Assembly: GCA_017430325.1 (NCBI GenBank)
Contig: JAFRNE010000035.1
Location: 62,001-126,000 of the forward strand
Reading direction: 5' to 3'
Length of the DNA stretch: 64,000 bases
Source of the DNA: Eubacterium sp.
GTDB lineage: Bacteria > Bacillota > Clostridia > Lachnospirales > Lachnospiraceae
Shown here: positions 28,192 to 37,260 of the stretch, in pieces
Layout: every line of letters begins with the position of its first letter
How positions within the stretch are numbered: the stretch's first letter is position 1
Made by a program: the position numbers and the translations under genes
Notes under the pieces: model-generated
Database searches by the model: none
The model's input: the letters and a program-made list of their open reading frames with translations, nothing else
Told to the model about the DNA's origin: nothing

Positions 28192-29502
28192 TTAGTGCTC
28201 CATCTTCCAGATTTCAGAAGAGTAAGGTGCAAGTGTTGAGCCGCCGCCGAAATCGTGCTTTGTTCCGGTGATAAGCTCGTCGGCCATACCGCAGCCTGCA
28301 TCGAAGTGAGCTGTATAAGGCTGGGCGGATGCATTTATTGCAACAAGTATTCTTTCGTCCTCAAATCGTCTCTCGAAGATGCACTGGTGATTTGTGAGTA
28401 CAACTGAACGGAAGGAACCGTAGTTAAGTGCCTTGCTGTTCTTCTTGATATCAGCGAGACGTGAGATATGCTCAGTGAGCTCTGTCCACTGCGGCTCGTC
28501 GAAGGATGCACGGAGTGCAGGATCGCCTTCTTCCTTTCTTGCCTGTGCGCCCCATTCACTTCCGTAATATACACAAGGAATGCCAGGCATACCGAAGGCA
28601 AGGGTGTAGATGAGTGGGAGATGAGCAGGATTGTTAAGTATACTTGCAACTCGGGTCACGTCATGATTATCTACAAATGAAAGGAAATGCTTTCCTCTGT
28701 ACCAGCTCCAGTTTTCAGGACCAAACTGCTGTATAAGTGTATTTATGATCTCAAACATATTCATGCAGTTGAAACTTGAGTAAAGGCCCTTGTAGCATGC
28801 ATAGTTGGTTGCACTGTGGAGCATTCCGTCATTTACGAACTGGTTGTAATCGCCGTGAAGGAGCTCGCCGAGAAGAAGGAAGTCAGGGCTTATAGCGTTT
28901 GCCTTCTCTCTTAAACGGTGAGTGAAATCTCTGTCAAGGCAGTAAGCAACATCCAGACGAAGACCGTCGATGTGGAAGTTCTCGATCCAGAAATCAATAG
29001 CATCAAATATATGCTGGATGACCGCTTCGTTCCTGAGGTTCAGCTTAACAAGGTCATAATTGCCTTCCCAGCCTTCATACCACAGTCCGTCGTTGTAGTT
29101 GGAATTTTCGTCGAAGGAGATATGGAACCAGTCCTTGTAAGGTGAATCCCATCTCTTCTCGAGAACGTCTCTGAAGGCCCAGAAGCCACGGCCTACATGG
29201 TTAAATACGCCGTCCAGGACAACCTTGATGCCTTCCTTATGAAGTTCGTCACAGAGTGATGCGAAATCCTCATTTGTGCCAAGACGAGTATCAATCTTAA
29301 AATAGTCTCTTGTATTATATCCGTGTGTATCAGACTCGAAGACCGGAGAGAAGTAGATGGCATTTATGCCAAGCTTCTTCATATGAGGGATCCAGTCTCT
29401 GACCTTCGTTAGTCTGTGAGTCAGAATACCGTCATTCTCAAACGGTGCTCCACAGAAACCAAGAGGGTAGATCTGATAAAATACACTTTCTTCGTACCAC
29501 AT
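28192..29502 (-). CDS. GH13 family alpha-glycosidase (cytoplasmic amylase/cyclomaltodextrinase-like)
   Basis: 436 residues, no signal peptide. GH13 regions in order: VVLDGVFNHVGRG (I), GLRLDVAYCLD with the nucleophile Asp (II), LLGELLHGDY with the acid/base Glu (III), FVDNHDVTR with the transition-state Asp (IV). The start WYEESVFYQIYPLGFCGAP resembles intracellular alpha-glycosidases acting on maltooligosaccharides. AAGGAG lies just before ATG 29502. A promoter with an operator-like dyad lies upstream. Exact specificity unknown. Confidence 0.9.
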   Translation of the reverse strand: MWYEESVFYQIYPLGFCGAPFENDGILTHRLTKVRDWIPHMKKLGINAIYFSPVFESDTHGYNTRDYFKIDTRLGTNEDFASLCDELHKEGIKVVLDGVFNHVGRGFWAFRDVLEKRWDSPYKDWFHISFDENSNYNDGLWYEGWEGNYDLVKLNLRNEAVIQHIFDAIDFWIENFHIDGLRLDVAYCLDRDFTHRLREKANAISPDFLLLGELLHGDYNQFVNDGMLHSATNYACYKGLYSSFNCMNMFEIINTLIQQFGPENWSWYRGKHFLSFVDNHDVTRVASILNNPAHLPLIYTLAFGMPGIPCVYYGSEWGAQARKEEGDPALRASFDEPQWTELTEHISRLADIKKNSKALNYGSFRSVVLTNHQCIFERRFEDERILVAINASAQPYTAHFDAGCGMADELITGTKHDFGGGSTLAPYSSEIWKMEH

Positions 29503-29537
29503 TTTTTTAATCTCCTTAACAGGTATTTGTCCGGTTT

Positions 29538-29579
29538 ATTATAACTTTTTTTGATGGTATTTGCAAATCTGGTATCAAA
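29538..29579 (-). promoter_or_regulatory. Promoter and operator-like dyad of the GH13 gene
   Basis: Minus strand: TTGCAA (29566-29561), 17-bp spacer, TATAAT (29543-29538). The -35 box is the centre of an imperfect dyad at 29550-29579 (TTTGAT...ATTTGCAAAT...ATCAAA), the size of a LacI-type operator; no regulator gene is adjacent. Confidence 0.6.
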
Positions 29580-29611
29580 TATAGTTTATGTGTTGTGAGT
29601 AGCTTGAGGTT

Positions 29612-29654
29612 TGTCAAAACCCTCGGTATGAAAACTGTATGCAACATGGATCTC
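29612..29654 (-). pseudogene. Relic of a licD 3' end
   Basis: These 43 bases match 37272-37314, the 3' end of the flippase-LicD gene, at 40 of 43 positions; in the same frame on the minus strand they read EIHVAYSFHTEGFD against EIHVAYSFHPEGSD. Sequence upstream on the minus strand does not match, so only the end of a second licD copy survives. Confidence 0.65.
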
Positions 29655-29713
29655 GCCTGTTTCTCGTTCAGGAAAACTTCTGAAAAATCCGGTGAAATCA
29701 GCCTCAGGGCTTG

Positions 29714-29752
29714 CCCGGATTGCTGAATGATCAGCGAACCGGGGGATTTTTT
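29714..29752 (+). terminator. Orphan terminator
   Basis: CCCGG (29714-29718) pairs with CCGGG (29739-29743), with inner stem TTGCTGA/TCAGCGA, followed by six T. No plus-strand gene ends nearby. Its inner stem and GGGGGAT-T end resemble the terminator at 46641 after the second surface protein, so it may be left from a lost gene. Confidence 0.7.
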
Positions 29753-29768
29753 ATGTTCTTCATATTTT

Positions 29769-29790
29769 GATTTGTTGCGGATTTGTTGCG
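29769..29790. repeat. Tandem 11-bp repeat
   Basis: GATTTGTTGCG occurs twice head to tail with no spacer, about 100 bp before the leader ORF of the large surface protein gene. The 11-bp period puts both copies on one face of the helix. Confidence 0.55.
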
Positions 29791-29879
29791 CTTTATATGG
29801 TAATCTATTCATAGAAAGTGACATATGGGCTATTGTTGTGCGCTTTTGCGCGTTGTTTGCTGTAAAAGAGGAGTTATAT

Positions 29880-29993
29880 ATGCAGAGAAACACCACGCAT
29901 AATCAAATAATACTGCATAATATCGGATCGCTGGGTGACTGCGGTCTTTTTTCAGAAATGGATGTTTTTGTTATGTGTAACCGCCTGATTTAA
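29880..29993 (+). CDS. Putative 37-residue leader peptide
   Basis: Short ORF (MQRNTTHNQIILHNIG...) with an excellent ribosome binding site, GAGGAG at 29868-29873, six bases before ATG. Its stop (29991-29993) lies inside the left arm of the terminator-like hairpin at 29979-30029, which precedes the large surface protein gene. A ribosome reaching the stop would cover that arm and could prevent termination. No similarity recognised. Confidence 0.5.
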   Translation: MQRNTTHNQIILHNIGSLGDCGLFSEMDVFVMCNRLI

Positions 29994-30029
29994 TGGGACT
30001 ACCATGTTCCGTTAAGTTTGGCGGTTTTT
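29979..30029 (+). terminator. Terminator/attenuator in the leader of the large surface protein gene
   Basis: Outer stem AACCGCC/GGCGGTT (29979-29985 with 30020-30026) and inner stem TTAATGGGAC/GTTCCGTTAA (29990-29999 with 30006-30015), followed by five T. It ends 22 bases before the surface protein ATG. Confidence 0.75.
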
Positions 30030-30051
30030 ACTTGTTTAAGGAGGAGAATGC

Positions 30052-33000
30052 ATGAAAAAGAAGAGAAGATTATTTGCAAGAAAGATAACCAGTATAATAT
30101 GTATCGTGTCATTGGTGTTATCTTTTATGCCGAGGCTAAGTTTGGTGGTTAATGCAGAAACATCGGTAGAGTATATTGATCGTATATGGAATGGCTCTGA
30201 AGTAACAGAAGAAACAAGTAGTGTTACTGAGTACATTACCATTTCTGCGAGTACTACTTCCTGGGGAAGTGCAGGTACCGAGACATGGTATGTGTTATCT
30301 TCAGATATAACGATCTCCAGTCGTATTGAAGTCAGCGGTAATGTGAATGTCATACTCTCTGATGGGTGTACTTTGACTGCTTCGAAAGGAATACATGTCA
30401 CGGGCGAAAACAGCCTTACTATATATGGTCAGTCTATAGGGAATGGTTCATTAGTTTCCACTGGTGCAGATCGTGATGCGGGTATCGGAGGAAATGCTGA
30501 TGAACCTTGCGGTACTGTTACAATTAATGGAGGAATTGTAGATGCTAAGGGTGCAACTGCCGATTATCAGCATGTTGGCGATAATATTTATTGTGGTGGT
30601 GCGGGTATAGGCAGTGGTTCAGGTCATAATTACAAAGATAATGATAATAATACTGTGACGGTTTACGTTGATTCGAATGGATTTATAACTATTAATGGAG
30701 GAACGGTAACTGCAACAGGACAGAGTGGTGGTGCAGGTATAGGTGGAGGCTATTATTCACATTTCGGAACTATAACAATTAATGGAGGAGATGTAACGAC
30801 TACAGGAAGTTCTGCTCCTAGTAATTCAGGAAGTGCAGGTATAGGTGGTGGAACTTACTGTGGTGAAGGAACCATAATTATCAATGGTGGAAATATAATG
30901 AGTACAGGCAGATCTGCCGGAATTGGTTTTGGATATGGGGGTACAAATACAAACATTACAATTAATGGTGGAACGGTAGAAGCTAAAAGTTCTGGTTATG
31001 GTAGTGTAGGTATTGGCGGTACAAGTTGTAAACTTACTATTAATGGAGGAAATGTAAAAGGTATAAGTAGTAATCAAAATTCATCTCCGATTTCCGGAGG
31101 GACCAATTATGGATCAGGAATCGGAGGAGGAAACAGTAATGGTTCTAGCACTATAACCCTTAACTGGACTTCTTTAGATGATAGAATATATTTATCGTCT
31201 ATCTTTGGAAAAACTATTAAAACTGCACCAGGAAAATATTTTGCAAATGAAGCTGATCCTTATGTTCCATTGACAGTAAATCAGATTAATAATCTGACAG
31301 ATACTACCCTTGTTCCTGTAAAAACAGTTGTGTATCGTGAAGGAGCATGGAATGAGACGAATCATGTAGTTCAATTTACAAATAATGAATTCTTTACGAA
31401 TGGCTCAAATAATGCCTTGCCATATGATGATTTTACATATATTGAGTCAGATGTAACCTCATGGACAGACGGAATATATGTTGTTAATAGTAACTTAAAT
31501 ATAGATGAGCTGATAGATGTCAGTGGTAATGTATATTTGATTTTGGCGGATGGATATACATTAAATGCCGGAAATGGTATCCATGTTCCTGAGAATAGCA
31601 ATCTTACAATATACGGACAAACAGAAGGAACCGGAAGCCTTATTGCGTCAGGTTCGGAGAATCAGGCCGGTATAGGCGGCGGAGCAAATGAGAATAGTGG
31701 TAATGTTACTATTCATGGCGGCAATATCACTGCTGAAGGTGGAGGAAATGCTTCGGGAATCGGTGGCGGAAATGGTGGCACAGGTGGTGAGGTGACTATT
31801 TATGGAGGTACTATTACTGCGAATGGCGGCACAGACGCTTCAGGTATAGGCGGCGGAAATAGCGGTGCTGGCAATTCAGCAATCATTTACGGTGGAACTG
31901 TAACTGCAAATGGAAATAGTGAAGCGGCAGGAATTGGTGGTAGTGCCGGATGTACCGGTGGTGCTGTGTATATTTTTGGTGGAGAAGTTTCAGCTACCGG
32001 TGGAACCGGTGTAGGTAATGGTGTAAATGGTAGTGGTGGAGCATTCTCCTTTAGCGGAGGCAATTTGGAAGCAACTGCGTCTGATGGCTCTGCCTGCTTT
32101 GGAATAGATGCAGATACAATTACACTTACATGGACAAGTGTTTCTGACAGCATAAAATCATCATCTTATAATGGCACAGTTGCATATGTAGAAGAAAAAA
32201 GACGCTTTGCAAATGAAAGTGATATATATACCGGATTAGCGCCCGGAGATTATGCCGATTTAATAGATTCAACTATTATTCCGAATATATATAAAACAGT
32301 CACTGCTGATTATATTGATGCAACATGTAATGAAACAGATAAGGTTGTGACTATTACATCTTGCACAGTTGAGAGATGTATCTCTATCGAAGATTTTAAT
32401 GTACCATATATAACGGAATTAAACGAGGGATGGTATATTATTTCGGATAGTGTAAATATGAATACACGTATTCCTGTCAGCGGAGACGTTCATCTGATCC
32501 TTGCGGATGGGAAAACGCTGACAGCTACAAAAGGTATTAATGTTACAGGAGAAGGTAACAGTTTGATCATTTATGGTCAGACAGAGGGTACCGGTGTGCT
32601 TACTATAACTAGGCCGGATGATTATAATTCGGCTATAGGTGGAAATAATGGTGAATCGGGTGGTAATGTTACTATTAAAGGAGGAGTAATAACAGCTACA
32701 GGTGGTAGCGGAGCTGCAGGTATAGGTGGTGGTAGAAATGCTAATGGTGGCACATTTAATATCTATAATGGAATAGTAACGGCTAAAGGTGGCAAAAATG
32801 GTGCTGGAATTGGAGCTGGTCTTGGAAATAGCAGCACACATCCGTCGGGAGGAGAAGTTAATATCTATGGCGGAAATGTTACGGCTTCAGGGGGCTCAAA
32901 TAGCGCAGGTATAGGTGGTGGTAGCTATGCTAATGGTGCTAATGTGTCAATTAGCGGTGGTGTTGTAAGAGCTACAAGAACAACTAGTAGTGCTTACGGA

Positions 33001-36000
33001 ATTGGTCAGGGAACAAGAGGAAATGATCAGGGCACACTCACTCTTGACTGGAATGATTCTGTGTGGGACGAAGATGGAAATCTAATCCTGAATGAAGATG
33101 GAACGCCTTCTATGAAAATCAATGCTACAAATTATGGTCCGAGTGTTACATTTAACAAGAATTTTGTGATCATAGATACAGAGGAGTATCTTACAGCTGC
33201 GACAATGAGCACTGTAAATAATGAGGATGTTATTCCAACGAGAAGAGTAACCCCGACAGTAACTGTTACCATTTCTTCAAATATTGGACTTGGTTCAACG
33301 GTTACACCTGTTGTAACAGGTAGTGCTGATGATAAGCCTAATTACACATATGATAATGATTTTATAACATTAGAATATAAGCAAAAGGATGCAGATGACT
33401 CAGAATATTCTCCTGATTTTCCTACGGAGTTGGGCAACTATGTTGTGAGAGCTAAGGTTCCTGCTACGCCGGATTATTTCAGCGGAACCGGAACGGCAGA
33501 GTTTGCGATTGTACCGCATACTCATGATTTTACGTATACGGTTGGCACGGGAGAAAACTCTGATACCATAACTGCTACATGTGCTAATAGTGATGGAAAT
33601 TGTGCTCTGGAAAATGCCCGGATTACTCTTAAGATCATTGCCCCGGAGAAGATAACTTATGGAGATAGCAATAGTGCTTCTGCCACTTTGGATGGCTTGA
33701 CAGATTTTAATGATATAACTATGAAGACTATCTCTGAGGATGATATCATTTATTACGCAGCAATAAAGGATGGAACAGCCTATACAAAGGATGGAGGTGC
33801 TCTGCAAAGTGCACCTGTTGATGCCGGTGACTATATTGCCGAGATAACGGTGGAGGAGAAAACGGCCTTCATCGGCTACACGATCGAACAGAAGTCTGTA
33901 ACTATCACAGGTATTACAGCCAAAGATAAGGTTTATGACGGTGGTATTAATGCTGCATTTGACATGAATGCTGCTTCAACAGATGGTAAGTTGACAGGTG
34001 ATGATCTTAGCATAGATACAGAAAATGCTCAGGCGACATTTGCAAACAAAAATGCAGCTGATGGCAAAACAGTTACTTTTACAGGTTTCGCTCTTAAGGG
34101 TAATGACAAGGACAACTATAAGCTGACTGCTCAGCCGGCTTCGACAACAGCAAATATTACACCAAAGGAAGTTACGATCAATAATATCACTGCCTTAGGT
34201 AAGACCTATGACGGTGGTAATAATGCAGGATATGATGTGGATAATGCATCGATTGACGGTAAGGTGACAGGTGATGATCTTAGCATAGATACAGAAAATG
34301 CTCAGGCGACATTTGATGGTGTAAATGCAGCCGATAACATAACAGTTACCTTTACAGGTTTCGCTCTTAAGGGTAGTGACAAGGATAACTATAACCTGAT
34401 TGCTCAGCCGGCTTCGACAACAGCGAACATTACACCGAAATCTATTACAGACGCAACCGTAACGCTGGACAAGACACAGCTTACATTTAACGGTTCGGAG
34501 CAGAGCGTTAACGTAACCGGAGTTACAACAACGGATGGAATGACGCTTGGTTCAGATGACTATACAATTTCCGGTAATACAGGAATGAATAAGGATGATT
34601 ATAGTGTAACCATAACGGGAACCGGAAACTTCAAGGATACAGCTACAGCTGACTGGAAGATTCTTGCCAAGGCGATGACTGTAGAGGCTTCAAATGTTAA
34701 TGTAACTTATGATGGGAGCGGACATGGAATATCAGTTATCGTTATGGATCCTGCCGGTGGTGCAGAGGTTAAATACGGCAATGCAGAAGGCACCTATGAT
34801 CTTGATGACTGTCCGACACTTACTGACGTCGGAACCAAGACTGTATATTATAAGGTTACAGCTGCTAATTATGAAGAGTATACCGGTTCGGCGTCGATAA
34901 AGGTTAATGCCAAGAATGTTACAATCATCGGTGTTAAGTCTGACGATAAAGTATATAACGGCAATACCGAAGCGGATGTTGATATATCTGAAGCTCAGAT
35001 AGATGGCATGGTGGATAATGATGATGTAAGTATTTCTGCAGGTACAGCGGCATTTGCAGATAAGAATGTTGGCGAAGATAAAGAGGTTACATTCACAGGT
35101 TTTAGTTTAACCGGTGAAAAGGCATCTAACTATTCTTTATCCGCTCAGCCGGATTCCGTAACAGCAGATATAACTGCAAAACCGGTTACGATCAAAGACG
35201 TTCATGTCTCAAATAAAGAGTATGACGGAAAGACTACAGCAACTGTTGATATGTCTGCTGCACAGATAGATGGCATGGTGGATAATGATGATGTAAGTAT
35301 TTCTGCAGGTACAGCGGCATTCGCGGATAAGAATGCTGGCAAAGATAAAGAGGTTACATTTACAGACTTTGTTCTCACCGGAGACGACGCAAATAATTAT
35401 TCTTTATCTGCTCAGCCGGCTTCCGTAACAGCAGAAATAGCAGTAAAGCCGGTGACGATCACCGGTGTATCGGCTGTGGATAAGGTATACGATGGCACCG
35501 ATAAGGCAGAAGTTAATACAGAGTCTGCACAGATAACTGAAGTAGTAGAGGGCGATATAGTAAGTATTTCTGCAGGTACGGCAGCATTCGCGGATAAGAA
35601 TGTTGGCGAAGATAAAGAGGTTGTATTCACAGGCTTTGGTCTCACCGGAGTCGACGCTGCTAATTATGATTTGTCCGGACAGCCTTCTTCTGCAAAGGCA
35701 GATATCACTCATAAATCGATTACAGATGTAAAGGTTACATTAGATAAGACTGAACTTACTTATAATGAAGCTGAACAGATTGTTAATGTGACGGAAGTTA
35801 TTACTGATAATGGTATTTCACTCACAGCGGATGACTATGACGTGACCGGAAATACAGGAAAAAATAAAAATGATTATACTGTTATCGTAACCGGAAAAGG
35901 TAACTTTAAGGATACGGCATCTGTGGGCTGGAGTATAACAGCCGGGACGATGGAAGTTGCTGTTGATAATGTTAACGTTGAATATGATGATCAGGAACAT

Positions 36001-37200
36001 GGAATTACTGTAAATGTTACAAAGCCGGCGAGTGGTGCGGTGATCAAATATGGTACAGAAGAAGGTACCTATGATCTGGATGAAAGCCCTGCAATCACAA
36101 AGGTCGGATCAATTTCAGTATATTTCAAGGTGACTGACAGCGACGGCAATTACAACGATTTTACCGGAAGTGCGGACGTTACAATCTCTGAAGCAGATAA
36201 GACCGAATTGAATAAGACCATAAAAGAAGCAGAGGATTATTTGGATAGTATTTCCGACGATGATGACTACGAGGATGTCGCGGATGATCTTAAGGAGGCA
36301 ATTGATAAAGCGAAAGATTTTGCCAAGGATCCGAATGTCACGGCAGAGGAAATAGCTGAGAAGATTAAAGAAATTCTGGCTGAATTAGAGGATGCCAAGG
36401 CGCTCGTAAAAGCTATTGATGACGAAAATGCAGCAAAACTTGTAGAAGAGGAGATAGAGGCTCTTAAGGATGACGACGACATCACGTTAGAGGATGAAGA
36501 GGCTGTTAAGGCTGCAAGGGATGCGTATGACAAGCTTACCGATGACCAGAAAGCATTGATTAGTGATGAAGCTCTGAAAAAACTTACGGATACGGAAGCA
36601 ATGATCAAGGCACTGAAAGGTAAGAAATACGTATCATATGAAAGTGATTCTGAGTGGACCAAGGGCAGTGATAAAGTCTTTAAGGCAGGCGCAAAAGGAA
36701 GCGTAAGAGATGAGTATACTATAGAGCATTTCATCGGACTCAAGGGCGATGGCAAGGAGATAGCAAATAAATATTACACAGCTAAGAAGGGCAGTGTAAA
36801 GATCGAACTTGCCCCTGAATATCTCGAGACTCTTGAAGTTGGAAAGCATGTACTCACACTTATGTTTGATGATGCGGATGACTTAAATATAGAGTTTACT
36901 GTACTGGCCGCTGAAGATGATATTGATGATTCCAAGAAATCATCTGACGGAGATTCAAAAGATGAGTCTTCAAAGGATACATCAACAGATGAGAAGGCTA
37001 AGGATGCGAAGGTTGATGTAGATGGTAGTGCAACAAATAACGATACAACCACTGATAAAGCGAACGAACCTAAGAACGATTCTGCAGCTAAAACAGGCGA
37101 TAAGGCACAGCCACTTCTTGCTTTCCTTATCATGATCGATGCAGCACTTGCACTGAACTATGTAATCCTTCGAAAGAGAAGAGGTAAGAGAAACAATTAA
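30052..37200 (+). CDS. Very large cell-surface protein: Gly-rich helix repeats, YDG repeats, X2-like domain, TGD anchor
   Basis: 2,382 residues. Signal peptide 1-35 (cut after LVVNA). About 40-1030 are three long modules, each opening YxDxxxN-type, followed by V(S/D)GNVxxILxDGxTL, xLTIYGQ and strings of AGIGGG/VTIxGG, probably a right-handed beta-helix. About 1280-1880 hold five YDG (haemagglutinin-like) repeats interleaved with MBG-like domains. A charged helical FIVAR-like part (about 2047-2190) precedes an X2-like domain (YESDSEWTKGSDK ... GKHVLTLMFDD, 2192-2287), a disordered Asp/Ser/Lys linker, then AAKTGDK, a hydrophobic helix and RKRRGKR: a sortase-type anchor without the usual Pro. 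N-x-S/T sequons are dense in the first thousand residues (more than 20). AAGGAGGAG sets ATG 30052. Probable adhesin; ligand unknown. Confidence 0.85.
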   Translation: MKKKRRLFARKITSIICIVSLVLSFMPRLSLVVNAETSVEYIDRIWNGSEVTEETSSVTEYITISASTTSWGSAGTETWYVLSSDITISSRIEVSGNVNVILSDGCTLTASKGIHVTGENSLTIYGQSIGNGSLVSTGADRDAGIGGNADEPCGTVTINGGIVDAKGATADYQHVGDNIYCGGAGIGSGSGHNYKDNDNNTVTVYVDSNGFITINGGTVTATGQSGGAGIGGGYYSHFGTITINGGDVTTTGSSAPSNSGSAGIGGGTYCGEGTIIINGGNIMSTGRSAGIGFGYGGTNTNITINGGTVEAKSSGYGSVGIGGTSCKLTINGGNVKGISSNQNSSPISGGTNYGSGIGGGNSNGSSTITLNWTSLDDRIYLSSIFGKTIKTAPGKYFANEADPYVPLTVNQINNLTDTTLVPVKTVVYREGAWNETNHVVQFTNNEFFTNGSNNALPYDDFTYIESDVTSWTDGIYVVNSNLNIDELIDVSGNVYLILADGYTLNAGNGIHVPENSNLTIYGQTEGTGSLIASGSENQAGIGGGANENSGNVTIHGGNITAEGGGNASGIGGGNGGTGGEVTIYGGTITANGGTDASGIGGGNSGAGNSAIIYGGTVTANGNSEAAGIGGSAGCTGGAVYIFGGEVSATGGTGVGNGVNGSGGAFSFSGGNLEATASDGSACFGIDADTITLTWTSVSDSIKSSSYNGTVAYVEEKRRFANESDIYTGLAPGDYADLIDSTIIPNIYKTVTADYIDATCNETDKVVTITSCTVERCISIEDFNVPYITELNEGWYIISDSVNMNTRIPVSGDVHLILADGKTLTATKGINVTGEGNSLIIYGQTEGTGVLTITRPDDYNSAIGGNNGESGGNVTIKGGVITATGGSGAAGIGGGRNANGGTFNIYNGIVTAKGGKNGAGIGAGLGNSSTHPSGGEVNIYGGNVTASGGSNSAGIGGGSYANGANVSISGGVVRATRTTSSAYGIGQGTRGNDQGTLTLDWNDSVWDEDGNLILNEDGTPSMKINATNYGPSVTFNKNFVIIDTEEYLTAATMSTVNNEDVIPTRRVTPTVTVTISSNIGLGSTVTPVVTGSADDKPNYTYDNDFITLEYKQKDADDSEYSPDFPTELGNYVVRAKVPATPDYFSGTGTAEFAIVPHTHDFTYTVGTGENSDTITATCANSDGNCALENARITLKIIAPEKITYGDSNSASATLDGLTDFNDITMKTISEDDIIYYAAIKDGTAYTKDGGALQSAPVDAGDYIAEITVEEKTAFIGYTIEQKSVTITGITAKDKVYDGGINAAFDMNAASTDGKLTGDDLSIDTENAQATFANKNAADGKTVTFTGFALKGNDKDNYKLTAQPASTTANITPKEVTINNITALGKTYDGGNNAGYDVDNASIDGKVTGDDLSIDTENAQATFDGVNAADNITVTFTGFALKGSDKDNYNLIAQPASTTANITPKSITDATVTLDKTQLTFNGSEQSVNVTGVTTTDGMTLGSDDYTISGNTGMNKDDYSVTITGTGNFKDTATADWKILAKAMTVEASNVNVTYDGSGHGISVIVMDPAGGAEVKYGNAEGTYDLDDCPTLTDVGTKTVYYKVTAANYEEYTGSASIKVNAKNVTIIGVKSDDKVYNGNTEADVDISEAQIDGMVDNDDVSISAGTAAFADKNVGEDKEVTFTGFSLTGEKASNYSLSAQPDSVTADITAKPVTIKDVHVSNKEYDGKTTATVDMSAAQIDGMVDNDDVSISAGTAAFADKNAGKDKEVTFTDFVLTGDDANNYSLSAQPASVTAEIAVKPVTITGVSAVDKVYDGTDKAEVNTESAQITEVVEGDIVSISAGTAAFADKNVGEDKEVVFTGFGLTGVDAANYDLSGQPSSAKADITHKSITDVKVTLDKTELTYNEAEQIVNVTEVITDNGISLTADDYDVTGNTGKNKNDYTVIVTGKGNFKDTASVGWSITAGTMEVAVDNVNVEYDDQEHGITVNVTKPASGAVIKYGTEEGTYDLDESPAITKVGSISVYFKVTDSDGNYNDFTGSADVTISEADKTELNKTIKEAEDYLDSISDDDDYEDVADDLKEAIDKAKDFAKDPNVTAEEIAEKIKEILAELEDAKALVKAIDDENAAKLVEEEIEALKDDDDITLEDEEAVKAARDAYDKLTDDQKALISDEALKKLTDTEAMIKALKGKKYVSYESDSEWTKGSDKVFKAGAKGSVRDEYTIEHFIGLKGDGKEIANKYYTAKKGSVKIELAPEYLETLEVGKHVLTLMFDDADDLNIEFTVLAAEDDIDDSKKSSDGDSKDESSKDTSTDEKAKDAKVDVDGSATNNDTTTDKANEPKNDSAAKTGDKAQPLLAFLIMIDAALALNYVILRKRRGKRNN
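33992..34315 (+). repeat. 51-bp exact repeat pair within YDG repeats
   Basis: Bases 33992-34042 are repeated exactly at 34265-34315, 273 bp (91 codons) apart, encoding TGDDLSIDTENAQATF. DNA identity, not only protein identity, suggests recent duplication or gene conversion. Confidence 0.85.
34996..35365 (+). repeat. 59-bp exact repeat pair within YDG repeats
   Basis: Bases 34996-35054 recur exactly at 35263-35321 (267 bp, 89 codons apart), with high similarity continuing to 35098 and 35365. A third, more diverged copy lies near 35550-35630. Confidence 0.85.
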
Positions 37201-37209
37201 AACTAAAAA

Positions 37210-37247
37210 GGTGTGGTCGCAATTTGCGACCACACCATATTTTTTTA
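37210..37247. terminator. Bidirectional terminator between surface protein and flippase-LicD genes
   Basis: GGTGTGGTCGC (37210-37220) pairs perfectly with GCGACCACACC (37226-37236), followed by ATATTTTTTT; on the other strand CCTTTTT follows. It lies between convergent genes. Confidence 0.9.
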
Positions 37248-37260
37248 TACAAAGCGCTCC

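Noticed and set aside
29516..29896. 126-codon minus-strand ORF upstream of the GH13 gene
   Set aside because: It runs through a promoter, a terminator and the licD relic in the wrong frame and has no recognisable product.
30826..32841. Ser/Thr-rich antisense ORFs under the large surface gene
   Set aside because: They are by-products of Gly/Asn repeat codons on the plus strand.
30480..33000. Possible CRISPR array, because of many short spaced repeats
   Set aside because: The repeats are coding, degenerate and in frame (GIGGG/VTIxGG); there are no unique spacers or cas genes.
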